Positions 1 to 10,559 of a DNA stretch of 64,000 nt are shown piece by piece; the stretch's first letter is position 1, and the number at the start of each line of letters is the position of its first letter. Below the pieces are notes generated by a model. It had not been told where the DNA came from and made no database searches. It worked only from the letters and a program-made list of their open reading frames with translations. Origin of the DNA: Lepidodermella squamata. Its lineage: Eukaryota; Gastrotricha. Location of the stretch: NCBI GenBank assembly GCA_047495785.1, contig JBLDXI010000036.1:992001-1056000 (forward strand). The letters are read 5' to 3'. The translations under genes were made by a program, and so were the position numbers.

Positions 1-373
1 GTGTGAAGCGATAACTGTTGTGCTGATCATTGCTTCGGCTGTTGTTGAGACAGTATGTCGAAACCCGAATGTTAAAGTAACATGGCAGTGCTTACTTTTC
101 GCTGATTGCACTGATTCAAATTGAATAAAACAGATTTTTTCAATTTCTTCGGTTTTAGGATAAGCCTCATTTTGATTTTATTTATCCTCAGAATTCCACA
201 GAAATATTAGAATTTTCGTGGCGAATTCGTGGCTAAGTGGTTCGATTCCACTCAGGCACACTACTATTTTTTTGTTTGTGCTGCGCAGAATAATTTGCGT
301 AAACAAGTGGGGCATCTAGCATTGTTTCACTTTATTCCAGGACCCGGTCACAAATTTTTTTGCTCTTCCAGTT

Positions 374-567
374 ATCGCTTCTCGGCCTTTTTGGCTATGA
401 TCAAAGTGTAGTATCTGTTCTTTGTAGTTTAATATCTACAACGGCCTCCATGTGGGGCCTACGATATTAGCCCGATTTTTGGCTAGCCGGGCGGGAGCAG
501 CCAGCTTGCTGGACCCCGTCCACGAGTCGGCCCGGTATTGCAGTACCTCCGGGATTCGGCTCACCCC
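374..567 (+). ncRNA. U2 spliceosomal RNA-like gene (variant), copy 1
   Basis: The sequence starts ATCGCTTCTCGGCC as U2 does. It contains the branch-point recognition segment GTGTAGTATCTGTTC, an Sm-like site GATTTTTGG and the stem-loop IV core TATTGCAGTACCTCC near 535-551. Stem IIa reads TTGTAG...CTACAA and stem IIb GGCC...GGCC. Both differ from the human U2 bases but stay paired, which argues that folding was maintained by selection in its ancestry. Two one-base insertions lie in the normally near-invariant 5' region (five T in the first loop, three A before GTGTAG), so this may be a variant or pseudogene rather than the main U2. No promoter element was identified. Confidence 0.8.
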
Positions 568-1848
568 CTGAAACATGGGGGAATGAAACTAAAAACAAAG
601 CATCTCAAAATAGCATTTACGAGCTTGAGAACTTGGTTCAGTTGCCGCTTTCGGAATTCAAAAAAGCCTTGAAGCTTCAAGCTTGAGAATTATCGATGAG
701 CTTTTCTTAGAAACTATTTCAAAATTAAGAAGCTGGAGGATTCACATTTTTCAAATTCCTCAGGGCAAGACTGTTTGTATGTACAGGTTTTTCTGTGGAT
801 TCGATTCGTAATATTCAATCATTGTGGAACCATTGTTAAGTTGAACCTTGGCGCGCACGCTGATTGGTCAATTTATCGTTGCTAATGACTCCGGAATGAA
901 ACATTTTCGTCGTGCGATCCACTAATAAATTATTTTATATTTATGAAAAAATGACCTTGCCACACCCTCTGCCCGGTTTCCATTAACCACGAGCGTAAAC
1001 TCCATATTAATTGTGGTAAATTGCTGCGGCAAAAACACTTGTTGCAAAAAATCTTATGGATCGCACGACAGAACGTTTCATCCGGGAGTCATAGCAACGA
1101 TCGATTGACCAATCAGCGTGTGCATTAGATTGGACTTTTAAGTGGTCAAACAATGAATGACTTGTTAGGTTCAATCACCATCCCACAATTGACTTATTCC
1201 CCCTTGTGAAATATACTAGACGCCGCCATGCGCTATTACCGTTTCGAGGGTGCTTATTGACGTAGTGGCTAGACGCTAGACATGACGCTGTTCTTGCAAG
1301 AAAAACATCGCCTCAGTCTGGTGTGGCAACAGCTGATATAATTCGCGAACCTCTTTCCAAGCCTCGTAGCGCTACTACATAGCTCATTTCATCACGATTA
1401 ATTGCAATATTCATGTTAAGAATCTCTCTATTGTCATGGTGAATTACGTTGTTTCTCTGATCGCATTGTTATCCTGTTTCGCTGTTGTTGCATGTTGTTT
1501 TAAATGCGACGGTCAATTACATTCGCTCTACACCCCCGATGAGTCGTCACCGCCAGGTAAATGGTACCGCAATGACTATCAATCCGTTTTAGCTCAAATT
1601 TAAAGCCATAGATCCTCAAACCAGCCTGGAAAGAAACTTACCGAACTCATACCATATATCTCGATTTTAATGATAAAATGTCGAGGTAGCATGGATCTCG
1701 GTCCTTCCAGGTTGTTCCTCGTGCATCACGTTGAAACTTTATTACGAGTCACGTGACTTTTTCCGGTATTCCTTTTCTTCAACAGAATTAAGTTTAACTG
1801 TGTTATACACTATAATGTTGGATTATAATCAAACCTTTATAACCTAAC
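568..1848. other. Non-coding part of the unit with a long imperfect hairpin
   Basis: No credible gene. About 853-922 and 1057-1123 are imperfect inverted repeats of roughly 70 bp separated by about 135 bp. Both arms carry GATTGGTCAAT and a GATCGCACGA-like block, so this could be a MITE or a structured leader. About 1240-1600 recurs in diverged form at 17030-17420. The same features recur 5,394 and 10,788 bp downstream. Confidence 0.6.
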
Positions 1849-1894
1849 GTGATAGACGCTAATCTACTTATATCCTCCAATTATTCAAATAAAT

Positions 1895-2661
1895 GTGATT
1901 TCTGGTGGCGGGAAAAAGCATTTGACCCGTTTTCAATTCAACAGGCAATCAAAAGCCATCCAGAAATGGCTTGCGAAGAACCGAGAACAATATCGTCTGC
2001 CGATTTCCCGCCGATTCAGTCGCAACCGTCTGCCGCCGCGTCGAATTCGAGTGGCGGACCTGCTGAGAGGTGTTCCGCCGCCTGCGCCTGCGCCTGAATC
2101 GTTGGTACAACCGATTAGCGAGGTTGGCTATGAGTTGCCCGCTAACTTCGAAGACCGCCTCGTCGACCGCTTTCTCGATCGGCTGCAGCCGTCGATCATC
2201 GCGGCTGCTGGATGTTATCGCCCACGCTCGCCTACGCCGATGCTAGTAGATTTGTTGTCGCCCCCGGGTATAACCCGTGGACCAGGGAGCTCGAGACTGC
2301 TTTTCTGCGTGATGCGTTGTGTTTCGGCAGCGCGCCAGCTATATTCGCAGGTGATTTGAACGCCTGGGCGTCCGTGCTTGGGAACGAGCGGCTGAACCCT
2401 AGCGGACTGGTTCTTGACGAGTTGCTTGAGAATTCTGATATCGCCTTGCTTAGCTCGCCGGATGCGCCTACTCACTTTCAGGACGGTCACACGCCTCGTG
2501 TCCTTGATACCTGGTTGGCCTCGAAAACCGCCGCGGACTGGTTCAACTCCTCACCGGTTGTAGCGAACAGCGAACAGATACGGCAGCGATCACGCCGTGA
2601 CCTATACCGACGTCGCCATCCCTACTCGGGGCGGCCCTGTATTAGCACCCATCGCGCTTGA
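1895..2661 (+). pseudogene. Broken APE-type endonuclease region of the non-LTR element, copy 1
   Basis: Two overlapping open frames (1895-2359 and 2212-2661) precede the reverse transcriptase. The second contains GDLNA near 2350-2365, the conserved metal-binding core of AP-endonuclease-like domains. The following SDH motif of this family is found at 2585-2593, but in the next reading frame, behind an in-frame stop at about 2561. The endonuclease is therefore split by at least one frameshift between about 2564 and 2582, and its N-terminal motifs are not recognisable. All full copies in the window share the damage, so they were probably multiplied as DNA rather than by fresh retrotransposition. 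Confidence 0.65.
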
Positions 2662-4855
2662 AGATTTACGGTTCAATTTTATGTGTGCCGACTGGCCTAA
2701 ATACGGAGATGATGTGTCGTCGCGGCTACTTGCTGTCGTCAAACCCCAGGGCGGCGACCCTACGGAAGAAGCTCTTGAAACCTTCTCACGAGCGATAGTA
2801 AGAGTTATGATGGACGCCGCAATTGCGACGATTCCTAGATGTGCCGCATCGAAATTGCCGGCTGTTCACCTCAATGACGACATCCGCCGAGCAATCGACG
2901 CTCGCTCCGAGGCCGAAAAGTCGCACGCGGCCGAGCAAAGTGTCGCGTACAAAGCGGCCCTCAACGCTGCGACACGCACGGTGGTACAGGCAGTCGGGCG
3001 GGTCAAGCACCGCGAACACCTACGACGGTTGGAACAGATCGCGGCGTTGTTTCGAGATCAACAAGCGGCGCTCGCTTGGCAACAGGCGCAACGACTGCTC
3101 GGATCGCAAAAGGCCACGCGACGTGAGATACCGCCGCTTCAGTTACCCGATGGCACTACGGCAGCTAGCGATGAGGACAAGGCTCAGGCACTCGCCAACA
3201 ACTGGGCCCCTACGTTCAAGTCCGCGCCGCGGTCAAGCCCGCACGCCGAGGATCGCGAGTTTTGGCGCTCTGTCGACACAGCGTGTGATTCGAACCCAGG
3301 ACTCCGGCCACTCCGCACACTGCCACACGCGCTGCCTATTAGTATTACGCGCGCTGCTTTCTTTGCGCAGCTCAACAAGCTTCGCCTCAAGGCACCAGGC
3401 GAGGATGGTATATTGAACCCTTTGATTAAAAATGGGCCACCTGCCCTACATGATGCCCTATTGCTTTTATTTAATTACAGCCTTAGTACAGGTTTCGTCC
3501 CTAGCGCTTGGAAGGTCGCAGTCGTGGTCCCTGTCCCGAAGGCCGGCAAGTCCGCCCAGTCGGTCGATGGGTACCGCCCGGTGTCGCTGCTGTCGTGCGT
3601 CGCCAAGCTCATGGAGGCCGTCATCGCAGCGTACTTGCTGGACTTCTGCATCCAGCACGGCAAGTTGCCGGCCAGCCAGGTCGGATTTCAGCGGCTGAGG
3701 TCGGTGCTGGATGCAATCCTACGTTTGGTACACGACATTTGCGAGGGGCGCTCCGACACTGGCGAGGAAACTGGCGAAGAGAGAAGAAGGCTGGTGACAG
3801 TGGCCGCCTTTCTCGACTACCGCGCGGCCTACGACAGCGTATGGCACAACGGGCTCCGACTCGCCCTCGAAGGTCTCGGTCTGCCCGAGCCGGTCGTTCG
3901 CTGGTGCTCCGACTTCTTGCGTGGCCGTCAATCTCGAGTCAGGGTTGGGTCGCAGCTCAGTGAGCCCTTCAACTGCGATTGTGGCGTCCCGCAAGGGTCG
4001 CCGTTATCACCAATTTTGTTCATTATTTACACAGCTACTTCGCTTCCCGCCGAAGTCAACCCGGACGATGCGATGAAGCGCACCGCCGCCGCCGCCTACG
4101 CCGACGACCAGGCGATCTGGGCTACTGGTCACCCCGAGGCGCTGGTTACCGCTCGTGTCCAAAGCGCCCTCCGCGTCTCCGAGCGTTGGTCGTATCGCTG
4201 GCGTCTGGACCTGAACCCGCGCAAGTGCGAATGGGTCGCGTTCAATGCCTGGGGCATGAAGTGTGGCGCTGGGCTGCAAGTCTGTGGCGAGTCGTTACCG
4301 CGCGCCGAGGAGTTCAAATACCTGGGCGTATGGCTGCACAAGCACCTGAACTGGCGTCGGCATGTCGAGCACGTCCGTGCAAAGGCGATGCCGCGAGTCG
4401 CCGCTTTGCGGCGAGGGCGACTGGCCTCGAACCCGCAACTCGGTCTTCTGTTCTACAAAGCGACGATTCGGCCGCTGATTGAATTCGGCTGCCCTGTTTT
4501 CGCCAATCTCAACCCTGGGCTGCTCGAGCAGTTGGCACTGATCGAGAAGCGGGCGCTCAAGGCCATTCTTGGTCTTCACCGCCGGACACCTACAACCGTT
4601 TTTCAACAGCGAGTCGACGCTGTTTTCCCTGGCTTCGTGCCAATCACGGAGCGAATCGGCAACGTGACGTTCAACGCCCTCAACAAGTCGGTCTCAGTCA
4701 ATGGCCCGCTCAACGACATCATTCGGAGGTGCCGGGATGCACCCAATGACAAAAGTGACTCGCCAATCCGGTTTTTCCTCGACACCATTCTAGGCGAAGG
4801 CCCTCTGCCTGAGTCCCGCGACCGACCGCCGTCGATCCCGTCCTTTGAGGCGTGA
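2597..4855 (+). CDS. Non-LTR retrotransposon reverse transcriptase (752 aa), copy 1
   Basis: This encodes a reverse transcriptase of the Jockey/I/R1-like assemblage, by motif style. Motif A is FLDYRAAYDSV near residue 405, motif B GVPQGSPLSPILF near 463, and the catalytic YADD near 500. A thumb with KYLGVWL and a C-terminal region follow. The listed start is GTG, but the true frame begins further upstream with the SDH motif of the endonuclease, so this is the 3' part of an ORF2-type polyprotein rather than a separate gene. The frame is open to the stop at 4853-4855. Its GC-rich coding sequence contrasts with the AT-rich flanks. Target choice is discussed under the U2 fragment at 5132-5163. 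Confidence 0.9.
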   Translation: MTYTDVAIPTRGGPVLAPIALEDLRFNFMCADWPKYGDDVSSRLLAVVKPQGGDPTEEALETFSRAIVRVMMDAAIATIPRCAASKLPAVHLNDDIRRAIDARSEAEKSHAAEQSVAYKAALNAATRTVVQAVGRVKHREHLRRLEQIAALFRDQQAALAWQQAQRLLGSQKATRREIPPLQLPDGTTAASDEDKAQALANNWAPTFKSAPRSSPHAEDREFWRSVDTACDSNPGLRPLRTLPHALPISITRAAFFAQLNKLRLKAPGEDGILNPLIKNGPPALHDALLLLFNYSLSTGFVPSAWKVAVVVPVPKAGKSAQSVDGYRPVSLLSCVAKLMEAVIAAYLLDFCIQHGKLPASQVGFQRLRSVLDAILRLVHDICEGRSDTGEETGEERRRLVTVAAFLDYRAAYDSVWHNGLRLALEGLGLPEPVVRWCSDFLRGRQSRVRVGSQLSEPFNCDCGVPQGSPLSPILFIIYTATSLPAEVNPDDAMKRTAAAAYADDQAIWATGHPEALVTARVQSALRVSERWSYRWRLDLNPRKCEWVAFNAWGMKCGAGLQVCGESLPRAEEFKYLGVWLHKHLNWRRHVEHVRAKAMPRVAALRRGRLASNPQLGLLFYKATIRPLIEFGCPVFANLNPGLLEQLALIEKRALKAILGLHRRTPTTVFQQRVDAVFPGFVPITERIGNVTFNALNKSVSVNGPLNDIIRRCRDAPNDKSDSPIRFFLDTILGEGPLPESRDRPPSIPSFEA

Positions 4856-5131
4856 CCATGATCAAAATTTGATAAGAAGTCCGGTCAAGAAGAGTTTCGA
4901 AATATAGCTAAATAATATAATATAATATAATATAGGCCTTGATGTAAATAATTAATCATCAATTTTTCTGCCAGTGTTGCACTTACGCCATTATGCACCC
5001 CGCAATTAGCGGGAATTTCGGCGCGCCGAATATATTTTTTTGCGACATTTGGATGTACACGAATCATCGTTATTTGTGGTTTACCCTCGGGTATTCGAAT
5101 ATTTTCACTTCCCAATAAAGATGCTCGTTCC
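4856..5131 (+). other. 3' UTR of the U2-associated non-LTR element
   Basis: AT-rich non-coding stretch holding a short ATAAT repeat near 4914-4933. It ends abruptly where the U2 fragment begins at 5132. There is no poly(A) tail at the junction. Confidence 0.5.
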
Positions 5132-5163
5132 TCAAAGTGTAGTATCTGTTCTTTGTAGTTTAA
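5132..5163 (+). repeat. 32-nt U2 fragment flanking the 3' end of the non-LTR element
   Basis: These bases match 401-432 of the U2-like gene exactly, starting TCAAAGTGTAG and ending AGTTTAA. The element's 3' UTR ends immediately before it. The diverged relic at 17.9 kb also enters U2 homology at this same base. This is the arrangement expected if the element inserts at a fixed position in U2 genes, just upstream of the branch-point recognition segment. Copies lie at 10526-10557 and, by offset, would fall in the part missing from unit 3. Confidence 0.75.
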
Positions 5164-5165
5164 CA

Positions 5166-5545
5166 CTTTAACTGCCAAAAATAGACCGTGAGACCCAATA
5201 TTTAGGTCTAATTCCTGGGTCTGTCAAAAAGTCTTGTTTTTCGGGTAAACTTTGCGTCCTAGGGCAAAATGCCCGACGGCAAAATGTAGGCCATGAGCCC
5301 GCGGTTCTTTTGACACCGAACTCGGGGCCATAAGGTCTGAGCAGGTCTTTGAAAATGACAGTTAAAAAACGCCGAAATTTCGATTGTTGCGCCATAATCT
5401 GGGTCTAATAATTAGGTCCAATTCTTGGGTCTGATTTTTGGCTCTAATCCAAAATTTCGGCGTTTTTTAACTGTCATTTTCAAAGACCTGCTCAGACCTT
5501 ATGGCCCCGAGTTCGGTGTCAAAAGAACTTTTTTGGCAGTTAAAG
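5166..5545. mobile_element. Foldback/MITE-like element with 15-bp inverted termini
   Basis: The ends CTTTAACTGCCAAAA (5166-5180) and TTTTGGCAGTTAAAG (5531-5545) are perfect inverted repeats. Inside, 5304-5380 and 5452-5528 form a second, nearly perfect 77-bp inverted repeat around a loop of about 70 bp. There is no transposase. It truncates the U2 fragment on its left and its right end is the unit boundary. The copy at 10560-10939 is identical. Confidence 0.75.
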
Positions 5546-5767
5546 GTTTTAGGATAAGCCTCATTTTGATTTTATTTATCCTCAGAATTCCACAGAAATA
5601 TTAGAATTTTCGTGGCGAATTCGTGGCTAAGTGGTTCGATTCCACTCAGGCACACTACTATTTTTTTGTTTGTGCTGCGCAGAATAATTTGCGTAAACAA
5701 GTGGGGCATCTAGCATTGTTTCACTTTATTCCAGGACCCGGTCACAAATTTTTTTGCTCTTCCAGTT

Positions 5768-5961
5768 ATCGCTTCTCGGCCTTTTTGGCTATGATCAAAG
5801 TGTAGTATCTGTTCTTTGTAGTTTAATATCTACAACGGCCTCCATGTGGGGCCTACGATATTAGCCCGATTTTTGGCTAGCCGGGCGGGAGCAGCCAGCT
5901 TGCTGGACCCCGTCCACGAGTCGGCCCGGTATTGCAGTACCTCCGGGATTCGGCTCACCCC
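5768..5961 (+). ncRNA. U2 spliceosomal RNA-like gene (variant), copy 2
   Basis: Identical copy of the U2-like sequence at 374-567, with the same branch-point segment, Sm-like site, stem-loop IV core and the same two one-base insertions near the 5' end. Confidence 0.8.
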
Positions 5962-7288
5962 CTGAAACATGGGGGAATGAAACTAAAAACAAAGCATCTC
6001 AAAATAGCATTTACGAGCTTGAGAACTTGGTTCAGTTGCCGCTTTCGGAATTCAAAAAAGCCTTGAAGCTTCAAGCTTGAGAATTATCGATGAGCTTTTC
6101 TTAGAAACTATTTCAAAATTAAGAAGCTGGAGGATTCACATTTTTCAAATTCCTCAGGGCAAGACTGTTTGTATGTACAGGTTTTTCTGTGGATTCGATT
6201 CGTAATATTCAATCATTGTGGAACCATTGTTAAGTTGAACCTTGGCGCGCACGCTGATTGGTCAATTTATCGTTGCTAATGACTCCGGAATGAAACATTT
6301 TCGTCGTGCGATCCACTAATAAATTATTTTATATTTATGAAAAAATGACCTTGCCACACCCTCTGCCCGGTTTCCATTAACCACGAGCGTAAACTCCATA
6401 TTAATTGTGGTAAATTGCTGCGGCAAAAACACTTGTTGCAAAAAATCTTATGGATCGCACGACAGAACGTTTCATCCGGGAGTCATAGCAACGATCGATT
6501 GACCAATCAGCGTGTGCATTAGATTGGACTTTTAAGTGGTCAAACAATGAATGACTTGTTAGGTTCAATCACCATCCCACAATTGACTTATTCCCCCTTG
6601 TGAAATATACTAGACGCCGCCATGCGCTATTACCGTTTCGAGGGTGCTTATTGACGTAGTGGCTAGACGCTAGACATGACGCTGTTCTTGCAAGAAAAAC
6701 ATCGCCTCAGTCTGGTGTGGCAACAGCTGATATAATTCGCGAACCTCTTTCCAAGCCTCGTAGCGCTACTACATAGCTCATTTCATCACGATTAATTGCA
6801 ATATTCATGTTAAGAATCTCTCTATTGTCATGGTGAATTACGTTGTTTCTCTGATCGCATTGTTATCCTGTTTCGCTGTTGTTGCATGTTGTTTTAAATG
6901 CGACGGTCAATTACATTCGCTCTACACCCCCGATGAGTCGTCACCGCCAGGTAAATGGTACCGCAATGACTATCAATCCGTTTTAGCTCAAATTTAAAGC
7001 CATAGATCCTCAAACCAGCCTGGAAAGAAACTTACCGAACTCATACCATATATCTCGATTTTAATGATAAAATGTCGAGGTAGCATGGATCTCGGTCCTT
7101 CCAGGTTGTTCCTCGTGCATCACGTTGAAACTTTATTACGAGTCACGTGACTTTTTCCGGTATTCCTTTTCTTCAACAGAATTAAGTTTAACTGTGTTAT
7201 ACACTATAATGTTGGATTATAATCAAACCTTTATAACCTAACGTGATAGACGCTAATCTACTTATATCCTCCAATTATTCAAATAAAT

Positions 7289-8055
7289 GTGATTTCTGGT
7301 GGCGGGAAAAAGCATTTGACCCGTTTTCAATTCAACAGGCAATCAAAAGCCATCCAGAAATGGCTTGCGAAGAACCGAGAACAATATCGTCTGCCGATTT
7401 CCCGCCGATTCAGTCGCAACCGTCTGCCGCCGCGTCGAATTCGAGTGGCGGACCTGCTGAGAGGTGTTCCGCCGCCTGCGCCTGCGCCTGAATCGTTGGT
7501 ACAACCGATTAGCGAGGTTGGCTATGAGTTGCCCGCTAACTTCGAAGACCGCCTCGTCGACCGCTTTCTCGATCGGCTGCAGCCGTCGATCATCGCGGCT
7601 GCTGGATGTTATCGCCCACGCTCGCCTACGCCGATGCTAGTAGATTTGTTGTCGCCCCCGGGTATAACCCGTGGACCAGGGAGCTCGAGACTGCTTTTCT
7701 GCGTGATGCGTTGTGTTTCGGCAGCGCGCCAGCTATATTCGCAGGTGATTTGAACGCCTGGGCGTCCGTGCTTGGGAACGAGCGGCTGAACCCTAGCGGA
7801 CTGGTTCTTGACGAGTTGCTTGAGAATTCTGATATCGCCTTGCTTAGCTCGCCGGATGCGCCTACTCACTTTCAGGACGGTCACACGCCTCGTGTCCTTG
7901 ATACCTGGTTGGCCTCGAAAACCGCCGCGGACTGGTTCAACTCCTCACCGGTTGTAGCGAACAGCGAACAGATACGGCAGCGATCACGCCGTGACCTATA
8001 CCGACGTCGCCATCCCTACTCGGGGCGGCCCTGTATTAGCACCCATCGCGCTTGA
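7289..8055 (+). pseudogene. Broken APE-type endonuclease region, copy 2
   Basis: Same overlapping frames and the same frameshift between the GDLNA and SDH motifs as at 1895-2661. Confidence 0.65.
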
Positions 8056-10249
8056 AGATTTACGGTTCAATTTTATGTGTGCCGACTGGCCTAAATACGG
8101 AGATGATGTGTCGTCGCGGCTACTTGCTGTCGTCAAACCCCAGGGCGGCGACCCTACGGAAGAAGCTCTTGAAACCTTCTCACGAGCGATAGTAAGAGTT
8201 ATGATGGACGCCGCAATTGCGACGATTCCTAGATGTGCCGCATCGAAATTGCCGGCTGTTCACCTCAATGACGACATCCGCCGAGCAATCGACGCTCGCT
8301 CCGAGGCCGAAAAGTCGCACGCGGCCGAGCAAAGTGTCGCGTACAAAGCGGCCCTCAACGCTGCGACACGCACGGTGGTACAGGCAGTCGGGCGGGTCAA
8401 GCACCGCGAACACCTACGACGGTTGGAACAGATCGCGGCGTTGTTTCGAGATCAACAAGCGGCGCTCGCTTGGCAACAGGCGCAACGACTGCTCGGATCG
8501 CAAAAGGCCACGCGACGTGAGATACCGCCGCTTCAGTTACCCGATGGCACTACGGCAGCTAGCGATGAGGACAAGGCTCAGGCACTCGCCAACAACTGGG
8601 CCCCTACGTTCAAGTCCGCGCCGCGGTCAAGCCCGCACGCCGAGGATCGCGAGTTTTGGCGCTCTGTCGACACAGCGTGTGATTCGAACCCAGGACTCCG
8701 GCCACTCCGCACACTGCCACACGCGCTGCCTATTAGTATTACGCGCGCTGCTTTCTTTGCGCAGCTCAACAAGCTTCGCCTCAAGGCACCAGGCGAGGAT
8801 GGTATATTGAACCCTTTGATTAAAAATGGGCCACCTGCCCTACATGATGCCCTATTGCTTTTATTTAATTACAGCCTTAGTACAGGTTTCGTCCCTAGCG
8901 CTTGGAAGGTCGCAGTCGTGGTCCCTGTCCCGAAGGCCGGCAAGTCCGCCCAGTCGGTCGATGGGTACCGCCCGGTGTCGCTGCTGTCGTGCGTCGCCAA
9001 GCTCATGGAGGCCGTCATCGCAGCGTACTTGCTGGACTTCTGCATCCAGCACGGCAAGTTGCCGGCCAGCCAGGTCGGATTTCAGCGGCTGAGGTCGGTG
9101 CTGGATGCAATCCTACGTTTGGTACACGACATTTGCGAGGGGCGCTCCGACACTGGCGAGGAAACTGGCGAAGAGAGAAGAAGGCTGGTGACAGTGGCCG
9201 CCTTTCTCGACTACCGCGCGGCCTACGACAGCGTATGGCACAACGGGCTCCGACTCGCCCTCGAAGGTCTCGGTCTGCCCGAGCCGGTCGTTCGCTGGTG
9301 CTCCGACTTCTTGCGTGGCCGTCAATCTCGAGTCAGGGTTGGGTCGCAGCTCAGTGAGCCCTTCAACTGCGATTGTGGCGTCCCGCAAGGGTCGCCGTTA
9401 TCACCAATTTTGTTCATTATTTACACAGCTACTTCGCTTCCCGCCGAAGTCAACCCGGACGATGCGATGAAGCGCACCGCCGCCGCCGCCTACGCCGACG
9501 ACCAGGCGATCTGGGCTACTGGTCACCCCGAGGCGCTGGTTACCGCTCGTGTCCAAAGCGCCCTCCGCGTCTCCGAGCGTTGGTCGTATCGCTGGCGTCT
9601 GGACCTGAACCCGCGCAAGTGCGAATGGGTCGCGTTCAATGCCTGGGGCATGAAGTGTGGCGCTGGGCTGCAAGTCTGTGGCGAGTCGTTACCGCGCGCC
9701 GAGGAGTTCAAATACCTGGGCGTATGGCTGCACAAGCACCTGAACTGGCGTCGGCATGTCGAGCACGTCCGTGCAAAGGCGATGCCGCGAGTCGCCGCTT
9801 TGCGGCGAGGGCGACTGGCCTCGAACCCGCAACTCGGTCTTCTGTTCTACAAAGCGACGATTCGGCCGCTGATTGAATTCGGCTGCCCTGTTTTCGCCAA
9901 TCTCAACCCTGGGCTGCTCGAGCAGTTGGCACTGATCGAGAAGCGGGCGCTCAAGGCCATTCTTGGTCTTCACCGCCGGACACCTACAACCGTTTTTCAA
10001 CAGCGAGTCGACGCTGTTTTCCCTGGCTTCGTGCCAATCACGGAGCGAATCGGCAACGTGACGTTCAACGCCCTCAACAAGTCGGTCTCAGTCAATGGCC
10101 CGCTCAACGACATCATTCGGAGGTGCCGGGATGCACCCAATGACAAAAGTGACTCGCCAATCCGGTTTTTCCTCGACACCATTCTAGGCGAAGGCCCTCT
10201 GCCTGAGTCCCGCGACCGACCGCCGTCGATCCCGTCCTTTGAGGCGTGA
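7991..10249 (+). CDS. Non-LTR retrotransposon reverse transcriptase (752 aa), copy 2
   Basis: The protein is identical to the copy at 2597-4855 (FLDYRAAYDSV, GVPQGSPLSPILF, YADD). It is followed by the same 3' UTR, the U2 fragment at 10526-10557 and the foldback element. Confidence 0.9.
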   Translation: MTYTDVAIPTRGGPVLAPIALEDLRFNFMCADWPKYGDDVSSRLLAVVKPQGGDPTEEALETFSRAIVRVMMDAAIATIPRCAASKLPAVHLNDDIRRAIDARSEAEKSHAAEQSVAYKAALNAATRTVVQAVGRVKHREHLRRLEQIAALFRDQQAALAWQQAQRLLGSQKATRREIPPLQLPDGTTAASDEDKAQALANNWAPTFKSAPRSSPHAEDREFWRSVDTACDSNPGLRPLRTLPHALPISITRAAFFAQLNKLRLKAPGEDGILNPLIKNGPPALHDALLLLFNYSLSTGFVPSAWKVAVVVPVPKAGKSAQSVDGYRPVSLLSCVAKLMEAVIAAYLLDFCIQHGKLPASQVGFQRLRSVLDAILRLVHDICEGRSDTGEETGEERRRLVTVAAFLDYRAAYDSVWHNGLRLALEGLGLPEPVVRWCSDFLRGRQSRVRVGSQLSEPFNCDCGVPQGSPLSPILFIIYTATSLPAEVNPDDAMKRTAAAAYADDQAIWATGHPEALVTARVQSALRVSERWSYRWRLDLNPRKCEWVAFNAWGMKCGAGLQVCGESLPRAEEFKYLGVWLHKHLNWRRHVEHVRAKAMPRVAALRRGRLASNPQLGLLFYKATIRPLIEFGCPVFANLNPGLLEQLALIEKRALKAILGLHRRTPTTVFQQRVDAVFPGFVPITERIGNVTFNALNKSVSVNGPLNDIIRRCRDAPNDKSDSPIRFFLDTILGEGPLPESRDRPPSIPSFEA

Positions 10250-10559
10250 CCATGATCAAAATTTGATAAGAAGTCCGGTCAAGAAGAGTTTCGAAATATA
10301 GCTAAATAATATAATATAATATAATATAGGCCTTGATGTAAATAATTAATCATCAATTTTTCTGCCAGTGTTGCACTTACGCCATTATGCACCCCGCAAT
10401 TAGCGGGAATTTCGGCGCGCCGAATATATTTTTTTGCGACATTTGGATGTACACGAATCATCGTTATTTGTGGTTTACCCTCGGGTATTCGAATATTTTC
10501 ACTTCCCAATAAAGATGCTCGTTCCTCAAAGTGTAGTATCTGTTCTTTGTAGTTTAACA

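Larger units (their letters stand above)
151..5544. repeat. Tandem array unit 1 (5,394 bp): U2-like gene + non-LTR element + foldback
   Basis: The block restarts at 5545 and again at 10939, an exact period of 5,394 bp. Every open reading frame in it recurs at the same offset with identical protein sequence, and the stretches I compared by eye are identical. The left edge is sharp: bases 1-150 differ from the sequence before 5545, and the unit begins with GGTTTTAGG directly after what is, in later copies, the end of the foldback element. Order inside the unit: T-arm-like motif near 235-252, U2-like gene, hairpin region, endonuclease remnant, reverse transcriptase, 3' UTR, 32-nt U2 fragment, foldback. 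Exact identity means either very recent duplication or homogenisation, or an assembly artefact. Confidence 0.93.

Noticed and set aside
228-258. tRNA T-arm-like hairpin AGTGGTTCGATTCCACT upstream of each U2-like gene
   Set aside because: The stem and TTCGATT loop are perfect, but no acceptor, D or anticodon arm can be built upstream, so I do not call a tRNA. It may be a tRNA relic.
229-411. 60-aa open frame repeated in each unit
   Set aside because: It overlaps the U2-like RNA start and has no protein-like features; its conservation is due to the identical tandem units.
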